From Paludibacteraceae bacterium (GTDB lineage: Bacteria; Bacteroidota; Bacteroidia; Bacteroidales; Paludibacteraceae): 38,673 bases of DNA. A model generated the notes under the pieces. It worked only from the letters and a program-made list of their open reading frames with translations, had not been told where the DNA came from and did no database searches. Positions 24,554 to 34,760 of this stretch are shown piece after piece; the stretch's first letter is position 1; each line of letters starts with the position of its first letter. A program made the position numbers and the translations under genes. The stretch is from the NCBI GenBank assembly GCA_017525455.1, contig JAFXSS010000004.1, forward strand, positions 1 to 38,673, read 5' to 3'.

Positions 24554-26988
24554 CGTTTTTCCAATCCTACAGACAAGGTCAACAACAATCCTCGCGGGAT
24601 ACACAGACTGAGTGGATATCGGTTGTTCGAAACGCCTTTGCCTGACGTACCGTCGTAGTACATTGCATATTCATTAAGTTCTGTGGCATAATCCCATATA
24701 TTGTAACAAACAGCCTGCACAGAGAACGGCACATCGCGTATGACACCGCGATACTTGAGGCGCAAATCGAAATTGAAGAACGAGTCTGTCCGCTCTCCAA
24801 AATTTCCATCTACCACATTGATACCACGTGTATTAGCAGCCCAAACAACCACCTGTGGATGGCCGGTAATATCTGTCACCGTCTGAAGATGGTAATGCGC
24901 TATAGGTGTACCGTCACGGAACTTGCCACTCAAACTCAATTGCCAATTATCCGTAATATTCACACCCAATTGCAGACGGGCTATGTATGCCCTGTCTTGA
25001 TTAAGTCTGCCTAAACTGCGAATACCTGTATCCGTCTGCCCCATATTGGCAGCATTCAGAGTATGATTAGGCGAGGCTAATGACTCATTCAACATTTGTA
25101 TATCTTCAGTCTGCACTCCGTTGCCCAAAGCAGATACTCCCGACACGCAATAACTTTGCCAACTGGCAGAGAAGAACACTTTCTTTCCGTTGTATGCATA
25201 TTTAATCACATTCGATGCAAACACGGGCGAATCGAAAAATCCGTTTCCTGTTTTTTGCGCTTGCACGATTTCGTAATACCGCTCCTGCGGTTTCATTGCA
25301 TAAATAGAATAACTGCCAGCTTCTGTCGGTGTGGTTGCGAAACTATCGGCAGACTCATCAGCCAGACGAACCGACCATATGTTATAATACTTCTTGATGC
25401 TTGACAGGATACTGATCTCATGCCTGCCTATAGTAAATACGATAGGTATATCCATAGCCACATATTGTGGCTGCCGCAGCCCCTTAGATAATTGATGGTA
25501 TCGCCCGCCGGTAGTAGTTAGCAGCGTATTGGTTCCGGCATAATATACCTCTGCGTTCATATAGTTTTGACTCAGGAACTGTATCTGCTCATAGTTGTAG
25601 GGTATGCGATAATTAGCCGCAATCAAGTCCATCTTGAACCACTTGGCAGGCTCAATATGTATATCCGCTTTTGCTTCCCACGACGGTGTAACCAAAGAAC
25701 GGTTGCTCAGCAATATACCATCCACTGTGGCCGTCATACTGCCACTAAGCCGCAACCATGGCAACACAGCATAATCTGCCTCAACAGAGATAGAATTTTC
25801 TAACATCCCCGAAGTGAAAGCCCGGCTATGCCAATGATAGTCATATAACATGAGTGCATCATCCATATTATAGCCCTGCAAATATACGCTATTCTGCCAT
25901 CCGGAATATAAAGGGACATAAGATAGCAAAGAATTGTAAGTATCCAAATGTATGTGTAACCATGGCAAGATTTGGTATCGATAGTCCACCGCCCAACTAA
26001 TTTCGTGCGTATGTCCATCGGCATACCAAGGCTGAAAGCCCTCACCATCTACATCCAGTATGTTTCTGTTGAATGACGGCAGACGATGCTTATTATGTTG
26101 CATAGCATACGTCAGTCCGGTAACAAGTGTTCCCTGCCTGCCTAAATCCTTATTACCGTAAATGGAGAGTGATGCGTGTGACTGACTTGCGACCTCATTA
26201 TCATTATAGCCAAACTCACTGAATCCATCATCCCTGTATCCGGCGCGCAGGACATAGCGTATGGCATCGAATGCAATAATAGGTGCAACCGACAGTTGCC
26301 CATCCATCTGCAAACGATAGTAATCCGCATCGTACGTACCGGCGATACCGTCATAATTGTACCGCAATTGTCTGCGCCGTCCGTAGTCTGCGCGGATATG
26401 CTGACTGAAAATATTGCTGCAAGCGCGGATGTTATACACCACATCCGCTGAGGCTGCACCTACTGTGTGCTTGCGGAATTGAAGCGGTGTATCGTTCTTC
26501 AGTCGCTTGATAGCCGACAATCCTTCCTGCAACTCTTGTAGCCATTTAGCCGAATGACTATAACTGCCAATGTTTCCGCCTTGACCGGTCAATCGAATCT
26601 GCGCGTCCGGCAAGCTATCACTTTTCCAATAGATAGCACCGCTATTGTAGTCAATCAGCATCGAGTGCGTGAACATGTCCGGTTCGTATAACACGTCACC
26701 GGCATTGATGCGGCTATTGATACGGAACCCATTGATATAGTACTTGCTCCAGCGATATGAGTTGCCGTTGACGGAAACAATCATTTGTTCGGGTGTAGCC
26801 CACTCGCCGGTCGTCTCCACTTGATAGGTTGTCACATCACAATGGTTGTCAAAGTAGTGTCTCAAGTCGCCATATTGATACCACTCGCGCATCCATTCGC
26901 TGCTCACACTATCAACGCCTCTGTTTGCAGTAGCATATATCGAGGGTAAAAGCAAAGATAATACTATCAGAGTAACGAGGCGTTTCAT
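24550..26988 (-). CDS. TonB-dependent-receptor-like outer-membrane barrel without N-terminal extension
   Basis: An 812-residue protein with a signal peptide (1 to about 20). There is a plug-like region (residues ~65-135: MIVSVNGNSYRWSKYYINGFRI, ending IYWKSDSLPDAQIRLTG) and then a long stretch of barrel strands with many Tyr and Trp. It lacks the carboxypeptidase-regulatory-like domain and obvious TonB box common in SusC-type receptors, so energy coupling is uncertain. Its ATG overlaps the stop of the 279-residue barrel gene as ATGA. Context with GtrA, a lipid-linked glycosyltransferase and secA suggests an envelope role, with an unknown ligand. Confidence 0.8.
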   Translation of the reverse strand: MKRLVTLIVLSLLLPSIYATANRGVDSVSSEWMREWYQYGDLRHYFDNHCDVTTYQVETTGEWATPEQMIVSVNGNSYRWSKYYINGFRINSRINAGDVLYEPDMFTHSMLIDYNSGAIYWKSDSLPDAQIRLTGQGGNIGSYSHSAKWLQELQEGLSAIKRLKNDTPLQFRKHTVGAASADVVYNIRACSNIFSQHIRADYGRRRQLRYNYDGIAGTYDADYYRLQMDGQLSVAPIIAFDAIRYVLRAGYRDDGFSEFGYNDNEVASQSHASLSIYGNKDLGRQGTLVTGLTYAMQHNKHRLPSFNRNILDVDGEGFQPWYADGHTHEISWAVDYRYQILPWLHIHLDTYNSLLSYVPLYSGWQNSVYLQGYNMDDALMLYDYHWHSRAFTSGMLENSISVEADYAVLPWLRLSGSMTATVDGILLSNRSLVTPSWEAKADIHIEPAKWFKMDLIAANYRIPYNYEQIQFLSQNYMNAEVYYAGTNTLLTTTGGRYHQLSKGLRQPQYVAMDIPIVFTIGRHEISILSSIKKYYNIWSVRLADESADSFATTPTEAGSYSIYAMKPQERYYEIVQAQKTGNGFFDSPVFASNVIKYAYNGKKVFFSASWQSYCVSGVSALGNGVQTEDIQMLNESLASPNHTLNAANMGQTDTGIRSLGRLNQDRAYIARLQLGVNITDNWQLSLSGKFRDGTPIAHYHLQTVTDITGHPQVVVWAANTRGINVVDGNFGERTDSFFNFDLRLKYRGVIRDVPFSVQAVCYNIWDYATELNEYAMYYDGTSGKGVSNNRYPLSLCIPRGLLLTLSVGLEKR

Positions 26989-27824
26989 TTGCTTCGTAAG
27001 ATATCAATTTGATATGCCAGTCCTATACGTAACTGGTGGAAAGGATAGTCCTTGATTCCCCATTGGTATTGCACATATGGCTCAAAGCCTTGGATGTGTC
27101 CTGAAGCGCGCACCTTAAGCGTCATCGGAGCATCGCCATAACGCTCCCAACCCACATACCCGCCCCATGTGGTTTGCAGAGAAACGTATTCATGCTTCAG
27201 CGAGGCTTGCAGGCCATACATGACTGCATCATTCTGTCGTGCAGTTGCGGTCTGCCAGCAAAGGAATCCAGCAGAGCCGGCCAACCGCAGCACCAACGGT
27301 CCCATCGGGAAAGATTCGCCTATACTGGCATCAAAGAAGTACCCGGGACTGTCGAAATGCCTGCGTCGTGCAAACTGCTCGCCACTGGCAGTCTTTACCC
27401 CAAGACGAATTGTCATTTGCGGAATAAACTGCGTATTATCGCCCTTGAACCATGCGTTGTGCAAGACCTGAATATCCGTTGACAAGTACACGTCACCCGC
27501 ACCATGTCCTTTGCCGTCTGCCTGATTATACCATTCGCAAACCGGCATCCATACACTCACGTTTGCCCAACGCGTGAAAAGCGGCACATGAATTCGCGCA
27601 AACACATCCGCCGTTGTACTGCCATCGTGGCCGAAGTAACCGTCCGCAGCAAGTTCAACACGCAACTTGTCGTAGGTTAATCCATCAGACATATCAGGTA
27701 CGGGCAGTGCGTTCGGACCAAAGAACGCAGGAGCAACACCTGTGGGTGTGAACGCAAGCACCACGCACGGCGTAGCAAGCAACAGAAATGCTATGAGCCA
27801 CTTATGCGCGGAACGTAAAGACAT
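26985..27824 (-). CDS. Predicted outer-membrane beta-barrel protein of unknown function
   Basis: A 279-residue protein with a signal peptide (cleavage near CVVLA) followed by a mature part of alternating strands, many Trp, Tyr and Gly residues, and no enzymatic motif. A stretch near FGPNALPVPDMSDG starts the mature region, and the protein ends AYQIDILRSK. It overlaps the following receptor-like gene by 4 bases and the preceding GtrA gene by 23 bases, so all three are read from one message. It could be a small pore or an accessory to the larger barrel. The family was not recognised. Confidence 0.72.
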   Translation of the reverse strand: MSLRSAHKWLIAFLLLATPCVVLAFTPTGVAPAFFGPNALPVPDMSDGLTYDKLRVELAADGYFGHDGSTTADVFARIHVPLFTRWANVSVWMPVCEWYNQADGKGHGAGDVYLSTDIQVLHNAWFKGDNTQFIPQMTIRLGVKTASGEQFARRRHFDSPGYFFDASIGESFPMGPLVLRLAGSAGFLCWQTATARQNDAVMYGLQASLKHEYVSLQTTWGGYVGWERYGDAPMTLKVRASGHIQGFEPYVQYQWGIKDYPFHQLRIGLAYQIDILRSK

Positions 27825-28197
27825 AATTCATTGTGAAATTCCAAACAGTTACACAACCGATAGCTATCAATTTGCTCAAGTAGAAATTCAGATGAGCACG
27901 CTCGTGCAGCAGGTAGATAATCAGGTTATTCAGTCCGAGCCCGACAAGTGCTATCAGCACAAAGGATATATACTCGCGTGCCACAGCCTGATTTTGGCTT
28001 TGAAAAGTCCACCATCTGTTCCATAGATAATTGTTGGTGGCAGCCAGGATAAATCCGAGAGAGTTGCTCAGGTACTTGTTCCAACGTAACTTTTCTTTGC
28101 ATAACCACGTCACGCCAAAATCCACAACCATACCGCTGGCTCCTACGATGCCAAAGCGGATAAAGCGCGCCAATATAGTCCAAAGAGCATTATTCAC
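27802..28197 (-). CDS. GtrA-family membrane protein
   Basis: A 131-residue protein with four predicted membrane helices, starting RFIRFGIVGASGMVVDFGVTW and ending NFTMNYVFTFRA, both classic GtrA ends (FxxVG near the N-terminus, NFxxxRxWVF-like at the C-terminus). GtrA proteins are thought to flip undecaprenyl-phosphate-linked sugars across the inner membrane for later periplasmic glycosyl transfer. It overlaps the GT39-type gene by 8 bases, and that enzyme class uses exactly such lipid-linked donors. The pair likely works together in decorating a lipid or polysaccharide in the periplasm. Confidence 0.9.
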   Translation of the reverse strand: MNNALWTILARFIRFGIVGASGMVVDFGVTWLCKEKLRWNKYLSNSLGFILAATNNYLWNRWWTFQSQNQAVAREYISFVLIALVGLGLNNLIIYLLHERAHLNFYLSKLIAIGCVTVWNFTMNYVFTFRA

Positions 28198-29527
28198 GCA
28201 AATCCTCCTCGCTCAACCGGTCAGTCATATACACTTTACCATGACGGCGCACACACGCGGGTTGCCCTATCAATTGCCTCTCAAGATGTAACAAGTCGAA
28301 CTGGGTATAGCGGTCACCTTTGCTACGCACCAACACAGCTGAGTCGTTATAATAGAAGCGATATAGCGATGCTTGCTGAAATGATCCGTCAAATATCACC
28401 GGTCGCTCTTGTGCCTCAGCATGAACTGATTCGCACATCGGCCGCTGACCCGACAAGCCGGTCTGCACCGGTAAGATATTAAGCATCAGTACCACTCGGG
28501 CTACAATCACTATGCCGACAAACACTCCAAATGCAATAGTTATACCACGATTCCATATACGTTCGTTCTCTACCAGCAACAATATTGCCGGGATAGAAGT
28601 AACAGCAGTCCAGTGCGGCTCAACGTGACCACGGAAAGTCATTAGAAAAAAGAAGACCTGGAATCCTATCAGCGTCATTCCTAACGAGTGTCCGTACGCG
28701 TCTCCGTGACGAAGTTGCATCCACCCTGCCCACAGCATCAAGCCCCATACCAGAGGGTTGAAAACGGCCCATTGATTAGGGATAAACTCTTCAGAATAGA
28801 GTGACATGTACTCTGTAGAACGGGACACAAGATGATACGTGAACGATGGGAAACCGTTGCTATACTGCCACCATAGATGCGGAATCATCAGCAATGCCGT
28901 CAAGCCTACAGCCATCCAGCACTTACCGTCACGCAGCAGTTGCCAATTACCCAGTACGGCAAAGAGTATTACCAGCACTGCCATATATTTGCTATACAGC
29001 ATGCCGGCCATGCTCAAAGCAAGCAGAAACATCATCGTCCATGAACGCTCGTCAAGATAATGCCTATAGGCGTAATAGAACACCGCGGCAAAAAACAATA
29101 ACGGCGCATCAGGGGTTGTGATGAATCCGTAGGCTGAAAACATCGGAATAGATGCAGCTACTAGCAGGAATCGCAACAATACTGGTCGCGAAGCGGTATG
29201 TGCGGAATGCGAAATATCGATTGTACACCAGATGACATACACGGTAGCCATGTGCAAAAGCACCGTTACCAGTCTGACGCTGAGTTTCTTGAGAACAAGT
29301 CCGAGGCCGGAAGCAGCAACACCGGCTGACGGCACAATAGCATTGCTCAACGCTGTCAGCAATCCCACCATAGGCGGATGGTCGAAATAGCCCCACGCCA
29401 AGTACTGACCGTACAGGCGGTAATAAGCTTCATCGGCATGGATATCGCATAGCATGGCGCATAGCAAATCCAGCAAGCCCCACACGAGCAGTGCTAGCCA
29501 AATGTATGACTTCTTTTGCGTATCCAT
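28190..29527 (-). CDS. ArnT/GT39-like membrane glycosyltransferase
   Basis: A 445-residue integral membrane enzyme of the GT-C fold, PMT/ArnT group. The diagnostic first periplasmic loop is present: DIHADEAYYRLYGQYLAWGYFDHPPM, with the catalytic-type Asp-Glu pair, then a series of about eleven hydrophobic helices and a soluble C-terminal part of ~100 residues. These enzymes transfer a sugar from a polyprenyl-phosphate donor to lipid A, protein or glycan on the periplasmic side. It is 26 bases downstream of secA and overlaps GtrA by 8 bases. The acceptor is not predictable from sequence. Confidence 0.9.
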   Translation of the reverse strand: MDTQKKSYIWLALLVWGLLDLLCAMLCDIHADEAYYRLYGQYLAWGYFDHPPMVGLLTALSNAIVPSAGVAASGLGLVLKKLSVRLVTVLLHMATVYVIWCTIDISHSAHTASRPVLLRFLLVAASIPMFSAYGFITTPDAPLLFFAAVFYYAYRHYLDERSWTMMFLLALSMAGMLYSKYMAVLVILFAVLGNWQLLRDGKCWMAVGLTALLMIPHLWWQYSNGFPSFTYHLVSRSTEYMSLYSEEFIPNQWAVFNPLVWGLMLWAGWMQLRHGDAYGHSLGMTLIGFQVFFFLMTFRGHVEPHWTAVTSIPAILLLVENERIWNRGITIAFGVFVGIVIVARVVLMLNILPVQTGLSGQRPMCESVHAEAQERPVIFDGSFQQASLYRFYYNDSAVLVRSKGDRYTQFDLLHLERQLIGQPACVRRHGKVYMTDRLSEEDLRE

Positions 29528-29553
29528 TCCTACATTCTCTTTATTGACGTTTT

Positions 29554-32500
29554 TTATACATCTAACTTACCGTGGCACTGCTTGTATTTCTTGCCACTAC
29601 CGCAGGGGCATGGATCGTTCGGGCGTGGCTTCTTGTCCACGTGCAACGGCATCGGTCGTTGCAGTTCGCGGGTATCGCGCCCGGCTGCAGCAGCTTGTCC
29701 GCTACGTTGTGCTGCCTGCTCCACGGCATCCTTCTGCGTGCGGTAACGTGAGTAATCCTGGCGTTGCGGCGCCTGTCCCTGACGCACATTCTCCGGTGCT
29801 TCGGTGCGAATCTGTCCACGCAGCAGGATGGCAATGGCACGACGGTTGAGGTTGTCAAGCATAGCCTTGAAGATATTGAATGACTCCAGTTTGTATATCA
29901 ACAGCGGGTCTTTCTGCTCATAACTGGCATTCTGAACGCTCTGCTTGAGATCGTCCAAAGCACGCAGGTGCTCTTTCCACTCATCGTCAATCACATAGAG
30001 CAACGTACGCTTCTCAAACTCACGGATAACCTCTTTGCTGTCGGTCTCTGCAGCACGTTTGAGGTTACAACTTACATTGTACACATGACGTCCGTCAGTG
30101 ATTGGCACAAGGATATTCTCGTACATCTGACCTTTGGTCTCATACACCTGTTTGATAACAGGGTTGGCAACTTGCGCCAGACGATCCATCTTGCGCTTGA
30201 ACATATCCAATGCCGCCTCGGCCAGTTCTTCGGCAAGTACCGCTTCTTTCTTGCTGCGGAACGCATCTTCATCGAATGGTGCTTCCATAGCAAACACTTG
30301 CAGTACATCATCCTTGAATCCTTCGTAGTCAAGCATCGGGCGGAAATTGGCCACCACAGCCTCAGCTGTATCGTAAATCATGTTAGTAATATCCACGCCT
30401 ATACGTTCTCCCATCAAGGCGTGACGACGCTTGGCATAGATTATGTTACGCTGACGGTTCATCACATCGTCGTATTCAATCAAGCGCTTACGGATACCGA
30501 AGTTGTTCTCCTCCACTTTCTTCTGCGCGTTCTCGATTGACCTGCTGACCATCGAGTGCTCAATCATCTCGCCCTCCTGCATACCCAATCGGTCCATGAC
30601 AGAGGCTATACGTTCCGAACCGAACATTCGCATCAGGTCATCCTCAAGCGATACGAAGAATACCGAACTACCCGGATCTCCCTGACGTCCTGCACGACCG
30701 CGCAACTGACGGTCGACGCGGCGACTCTCGTGACGTTCCGTGCCCACGATAGCCAGACCGCCGGCTTCTTTGACTTCCGGTGTAAGTTTGATATCCGTAC
30801 CACGACCTGCCATGTTCGTTGCTATCGTTACTACACCCGAGCGACCGGCTTCTGCAACAACCATTGCTTCCTGCTGGTGCAACTTGGCGTTCAATACGTT
30901 GTGAGGAATCTTTCGAAGCGAGAGCATACGCGAGAGAAGTTCGGAAATCTCAACGCTTGTTGTACCGACGAGTACCGGACGGCCTTGAGCCACAAGATTG
31001 GTTATCTCATCGATAACAGCATTGTACTTCTCACGTTTGGTCTTGTAGATGCGGTCGTTCATATCCCGACGGGCGATGGGTTTGTTGGTCGGAATAACCA
31101 CCACGTCCAGTTTGTATATATTCCAGAACTCGCCAGCTTCAGTCTCGGCAGTACCGGTCATACCGGCAAGTTTGTTGTACATACGGAAATAGTTCTGCAG
31201 AGTGATAGTAGCAAACGTCTGTGTAGCAGCCTCGACTTTCACATTCTCCTTAGCCTCAACGGCTTGGTGCAGACCGTCACTCCAACGACGACCTTCCATG
31301 ATACGGCCAGTTTGCTCATCCACAATCTTTACCTCGTTGTTATCGATGATGTAATCGACATCTTTCTCAAACAAGGTATAAGCCTTCAGCAACTGGTTAA
31401 CAGTATGCACGCGCTCGGACTTGATGCTGTAGTTGGTAAGGATAGCATCTTTCTTAGCCTGCTTCTCTTCAGCGCTGAGATTCTCATGTTCCAACTCCGC
31501 CATCTCCGAACCAACATCAGGCAGCACGAAGAACTGAGGATCATCGGTATTGCCTGTAAGAGTATCTATACCTTTATCGGTAAGCTCGATAGTCTTGTTT
31601 TTCTCGTCAATCACAAAGTACAGCACGTCGGTAGCGATATGCATGTTCTTCTCGTTCTCCTGTAGATAGAACTCCTCGGTCTTTTGCAAACGCACTTTTA
31701 CACCCTGTTCGCTCAAGTATTTGATCAACGCTTTGTTCTTAGGCATACCTTTGAACGAGCGGAACAGAGCCAATTCGCCTTCTTCACGCACTTTCTCGTC
31801 AGCAGAGCCCATCTTCTGCTTGGCTTCGGTTAGCAGTTGTGTGGTCAGTTGGGTTTGCGTACGCACGAGCAATTCAACGCGGTGCTTGTACTCGTCAAAC
31901 ATCTGATTATCGCCTTTGGGTACCGGACCGCTGATGATCAGCGGTGTATGAGCATCGTCAATCAGCACGGAGTCCACCTCATCGACGATAGCATAGTTAT
32001 GTCCGCGCTGCACCAGATCCATCGGCGAAGTCGCCATATTGTCACGCAGATAGTCAAAGCCAAACTCATTGTTCGTACCGAATGTGATATCGCAGGCATA
32101 AGCCTGACGGCGCGCATCGCTGTTGGGTTTGTGCTTATCGATACAATCTACGGTCAAGCCGTGGAACATGTACAGCGGTCCCATCCACTCCGAGTCACGC
32201 TTAGCCAGATAGTCGTTCACAGTAACCACGTGAACACCTTCATGCGTCAGGGCGTTCAGGAACACAGGCAATGTTGCTACCAGTGTCTTACCTTCACCGG
32301 TTGCCATCTCGGCAATCTTACCTTGATGGAGTACGACGCCGCCAAAGAGTTGCACATCGTAATGCACCATATCCCAGGTAATCTCGTTGCCACCTGCCAT
32401 CCAGTGGTTGTGATAGATGGCATTATCGCCATCAATCTCGATGAAGTCATAGCGTGCATCTGCAGCCATGTCCCGGTCGCGCTGTGAAGCGGTTACTGTA

Positions 32501-32880
32501 ATAGCCTCACTCTCCGCGAAACGGCGTGCTGTGGACTTGACGATAGCAAATGCCTCCGGCAGCACTTCCATCAGAACGACTTTGTACTGCTCTTTGATCT
32601 CTTTTTCGATGTCGTCAATCTGCTGATAGACTTTCTCGCGTTTGTCTATCTCCAGTTCCTCGATTGATGCGCGCAGTTCGGCGATCTTCGATTTTTTCGG
32701 TGCTACGGTCGCGGCAATCTTGTCCATCAACGCCTGTGAACGTGCACGTAGTTCATCGTTCGACAGTGCATCAATCTCCGGATAGACGGCTTTGATCTGA
32801 TCTACATACGGCTGTATCTCGCGCATATCTTTCTGCGCCTTGTTGCCGAATAGTTTGGTGATTAATTCAATTATGTTCAT
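29554..32880 (-). CDS. secA: Preprotein translocase subunit SecA (long Bacteroidota form)
   Basis: A 1108-residue ATPase that drives proteins through SecYEG. It has the N-terminal SecA helix, Walker [16 protein letters not shown] (DEAD-type motif II), the preprotein cross-linking domain, the second helicase half with AGRGTDI and [13 protein letters not shown], and a C-terminal zinc-binding SEC-C motif, [16 protein letters not shown]. The E. coli protein is about 900 residues; the extra length lies partly in a Lys/Glu-rich insert near residue 60-115 and in the middle (about 340-480), as is usual for this phylum. It has its own promoter and leader. Four envelope genes follow within a 26-base gap or with overlaps and may be read through from secA. 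Confidence 0.97.
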   Translation of the reverse strand: MNIIELITKLFGNKAQKDMREIQPYVDQIKAVYPEIDALSNDELRARSQALMDKIAATVAPKKSKIAELRASIEELEIDKREKVYQQIDDIEKEIKEQYKVVLMEVLPEAFAIVKSTARRFAESEAITVTASQRDRDMAADARYDFIEIDGDNAIYHNHWMAGGNEITWDMVHYDVQLFGGVVLHQGKIAEMATGEGKTLVATLPVFLNALTHEGVHVVTVNDYLAKRDSEWMGPLYMFHGLTVDCIDKHKPNSDARRQAYACDITFGTNNEFGFDYLRDNMATSPMDLVQRGHNYAIVDEVDSVLIDDAHTPLIISGPVPKGDNQMFDEYKHRVELLVRTQTQLTTQLLTEAKQKMGSADEKVREEGELALFRSFKGMPKNKALIKYLSEQGVKVRLQKTEEFYLQENEKNMHIATDVLYFVIDEKNKTIELTDKGIDTLTGNTDDPQFFVLPDVGSEMAELEHENLSAEEKQAKKDAILTNYSIKSERVHTVNQLLKAYTLFEKDVDYIIDNNEVKIVDEQTGRIMEGRRWSDGLHQAVEAKENVKVEAATQTFATITLQNYFRMYNKLAGMTGTAETEAGEFWNIYKLDVVVIPTNKPIARRDMNDRIYKTKREKYNAVIDEITNLVAQGRPVLVGTTSVEISELLSRMLSLRKIPHNVLNAKLHQQEAMVVAEAGRSGVVTIATNMAGRGTDIKLTPEVKEAGGLAIVGTERHESRRVDRQLRGRAGRQGDPGSSVFFVSLEDDLMRMFGSERIASVMDRLGMQEGEMIEHSMVSRSIENAQKKVEENNFGIRKRLIEYDDVMNRQRNIIYAKRRHALMGERIGVDITNMIYDTAEAVVANFRPMLDYEGFKDDVLQVFAMEAPFDEDAFRSKKEAVLAEELAEAALDMFKRKMDRLAQVANPVIKQVYETKGQMYENILVPITDGRHVYNVSCNLKRAAETDSKEVIREFEKRTLLYVIDDEWKEHLRALDDLKQSVQNASYEQKDPLLIYKLESFNIFKAMLDNLNRRAIAILLRGQIRTEAPENVRQGQAPQRQDYSRYRTQKDAVEQAAQRSGQAAAAGRDTRELQRPMPLHVDKKPRPNDPCPCGSGKKYKQCHGKLDV

Positions 32881-32930
32881 AGCAAATTTTGTTTACACTA
32901 TTGATTATCTATATTTTTATTGCGTTTCAT

Positions 32931-32952
32931 GCGTTTTGCGCTGAGCGCACGC
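32931..32952 (-). promoter_or_regulatory. GC-rich hairpin in secA leader
   Basis: The arms GCGT-ttt-GCGC and GCGCACGC can pair around a three-base loop, in an otherwise AT-rich leader, about 10-30 bases into the secA transcript. No ribosome-stalling peptide like SecM was seen upstream. It could stabilise the message or influence secA expression. Confidence 0.35.
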
Positions 32953-32966
32953 GCACAATAAACATG

Positions 32967-32998
32967 CAAAGATACAATTTTTTTTTGATATTTGCAAA
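32967..32998 (-). promoter_or_regulatory. Bacteroidota promoter of secA
   Basis: On the minus strand, TTTG (32998-32995), 20 bases, then TATCTTTG (32974-32967). The secA ATG is about 85 bases downstream. The xseA terminator ends only about 10 bases upstream of the -33 element. Confidence 0.82.
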
Positions 32999-33008
32999 CT
33001 ATTTGCCT

Positions 33009-33056
33009 AAAAAAACTCACCCCGCAACCAAACATTGCATTTGGCTATGGGGTAAG
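33009..33056 (-). terminator. Rho-independent terminator of gtrA-xseA
   Basis: On the minus strand a long hairpin pairs 33016-33023 with 33049-33056 (CTTACCCC with GGGGTGAG, one mismatch) and continues inward as CCAAA/TTTGG. It is followed by seven T residues (33015-33009). It stands about 45 bases after the xseA stop, just before the secA promoter. Confidence 0.85.
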
Positions 33057-33100
33057 TAATCACATTTTATACCGTAAAGCATGCAAAGGCACAAGTGCAG

Positions 33101-34255
33101 CTATTGTGTTACGGAGGTCAGTTCGCCATCCGAAAGAACGGTTGTTATAGTTGTCCCTACCGGGATATCAGAAGCACGACGGACAGGCTTGCCGTCACAT
33201 AGCGTTAGCGAGTATCCCTTTTTGAAAATCTGCTCCGGCGAATGGAGCCGGATAGCCTGGTCGAACATCTGTAGTTTGTTTCTCTCGGTCTGGAGCGTAC
33301 GACTGATGGTGTATTGCATCGTGAGACGCAACTGCTCTATCTGCTGCCGGCGCACAGCGACCATCTGTACCGCTATGCGTGACAGGCGTTGACCGAGTTC
33401 GTCAATCCGGACAAGTTGTTGCGCATTATGGTCAATCAGCATTTCAGCCACTGCCGTAGGGGTTTTGAGCGCCTGAAAGACTACCATATCCACTACGCTA
33501 ACATCGCGCGTATGCCCTATTCCGGACAAAACAGGTAGCGGGAATTGTGCACAATGTGAGGCTATGTCGTATGAGTCAAAACACGTCAAATCAGTAGTAG
33601 CACCACCTCCGCGGATAATAGCAACGCAATCGAAGTCATCGGCATTTTCTGCGACAGCATCCAATGCCGACAGGATAGATCGGACAGCCTGATCACCCTG
33701 CATAACAGCCGGGAAAAGTTCCGTAGAGAAGCGAAGGTGATACGCATTGTTGATCAGCTGATGACAAAAGTCTCCGTAACCTGCTGCTCCTTCAGCAGAG
33801 ATAACGGCTACACGGCGGATGACAGCAGGCAGAGCCAACGACTTATTCATATCCAGCACACCGTCCTTCTCCAGTTGTTGCAGTGTGAGTTGGCGTTGTC
33901 GCGCCATATCTCCCAACGTGAACGACGGGTCGATATTTTGGATATTCAGACTCAGCCCGTATACCGGATGAAACTCCACACTAACTTCCACCAGAACTTG
34001 CATGCCGGGTTCGGGGCGTTTGCCTGTCTCCTGCTGAAAATAAGCGGATATGAGTTGCCACTTGTTGCTCCAGCAAGTAGCACGCATCTTGGCAGCAAAC
34101 ATCCCGCGGTCAGCTTTCTCGATGAGTTCGAGGTAGCAGTGTCCCTTTTCAGACAGTTGTGCTATCTCGGCACGCACCCAGTAAGTGCCCGGCAACCCCT
34201 GTTGGATACATTCGTCCAACTGAGCACATAATTCTGACAGGGAAAGACTGTTCAT
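33101..34255 (-). CDS. xseA: Exodeoxyribonuclease VII large subunit
   Basis: A 384-residue XseA. With XseB it degrades single-stranded DNA from both ends. The N-terminal OB-fold (YWVRAEIAQLSEKGHCYLELIE), the catalytic core with RRVAVISAEGAAGYGDF, IIRGGGATTDL and LSGIGHTRDVSVVD, a helical segment, and the final KGYSL domain are all present. The start at 34255 is chosen because it overlaps the GtrA stop as ATGA and begins normally; a longer frame from 34318 adds a His-rich non-family stretch. No xseB lies downstream, where a strong terminator follows instead. It is slightly short compared with the ~400-450 residues usual for the family. Confidence 0.95.
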   Translation of the reverse strand: MNSLSLSELCAQLDECIQQGLPGTYWVRAEIAQLSEKGHCYLELIEKADRGMFAAKMRATCWSNKWQLISAYFQQETGKRPEPGMQVLVEVSVEFHPVYGLSLNIQNIDPSFTLGDMARQRQLTLQQLEKDGVLDMNKSLALPAVIRRVAVISAEGAAGYGDFCHQLINNAYHLRFSTELFPAVMQGDQAVRSILSALDAVAENADDFDCVAIIRGGGATTDLTCFDSYDIASHCAQFPLPVLSGIGHTRDVSVVDMVVFQALKTPTAVAEMLIDHNAQQLVRIDELGQRLSRIAVQMVAVRRQQIEQLRLTMQYTISRTLQTERNKLQMFDQAIRLHSPEQIFKKGYSLTLCDGKPVRRASDIPVGTTITTVLSDGELTSVTQ

Positions 34256-34755
34256 CGGCGGAAAGTGAAATATTTCTGTCCAAGAAAACTGATGATCACC
34301 GTAAGCATGGTGATGCATATCTTCGAAGGTGTAGGATACCAGGCAAAGTGTTCAACCAGCAGTTTCAAGCCAAAGTAGTTAACAGCCAGGTTCACCGCCA
34401 CAATCATGATGTACCGGGCTAACTGACGGGCACCATGGAGTGTGGATTGCGTAAATGTCACATGCTTGTTCAACCAGAATCCGGTCAGTAGCGTGATGGG
34501 GAACACAATACAGAGAGAGGCGATATGGGGAGTCAGGCAGATTTGAAAATCAGGTGATTGGAAGACGGGAAGATTGATATATACCAACTCATGGCCGATG
34601 ATGAAATTGTACGTCAAAAAGTACAGTACCCAGTCGAGCACCATATTCCCACCTCCGCATGCTGCATACCGAAAAATCTCCCTTGGAACGTATTTTTGAA
34701 ACGGAGAATAGACAAAATCGATAATTTTTGTAATAATTTGTGCTAATTTTTGCAT
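34252..34755 (-). CDS. GtrA-family membrane protein
   Basis: A 167-residue GtrA-like protein with four hydrophobic helices. Conserved ends are recognisable: IFRYAACGGGNMVLDWVLYF near the N-terminal third and IISFLGQKYFTFRR at the C-terminus. Compared with the 131-residue GtrA at 27802 it has a longer N-terminal cytoplasmic segment and a longer loop between helices 1 and 2. The family is thought to flip lipid-linked sugars. It is first in a two-gene unit with xseA and has its own promoter 50 bases upstream; the link to a DNA exonuclease appears incidental. Confidence 0.88.
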   Translation of the reverse strand: MQKLAQIITKIIDFVYSPFQKYVPREIFRYAACGGGNMVLDWVLYFLTYNFIIGHELVYINLPVFQSPDFQICLTPHIASLCIVFPITLLTGFWLNKHVTFTQSTLHGARQLARYIMIVAVNLAVNYFGLKLLVEHFAWYPTPSKICITMLTVIISFLGQKYFTFRR

Positions 34756-34760
34756 TTATG

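Noticed and set aside
30556..31665. Long plus-strand open frame (369 codons) opposite secA
   Set aside because: It lies wholly antisense to the conserved secA gene, has His/Val/Thr-rich composition typical of reversed coding sequence, and no family motif.
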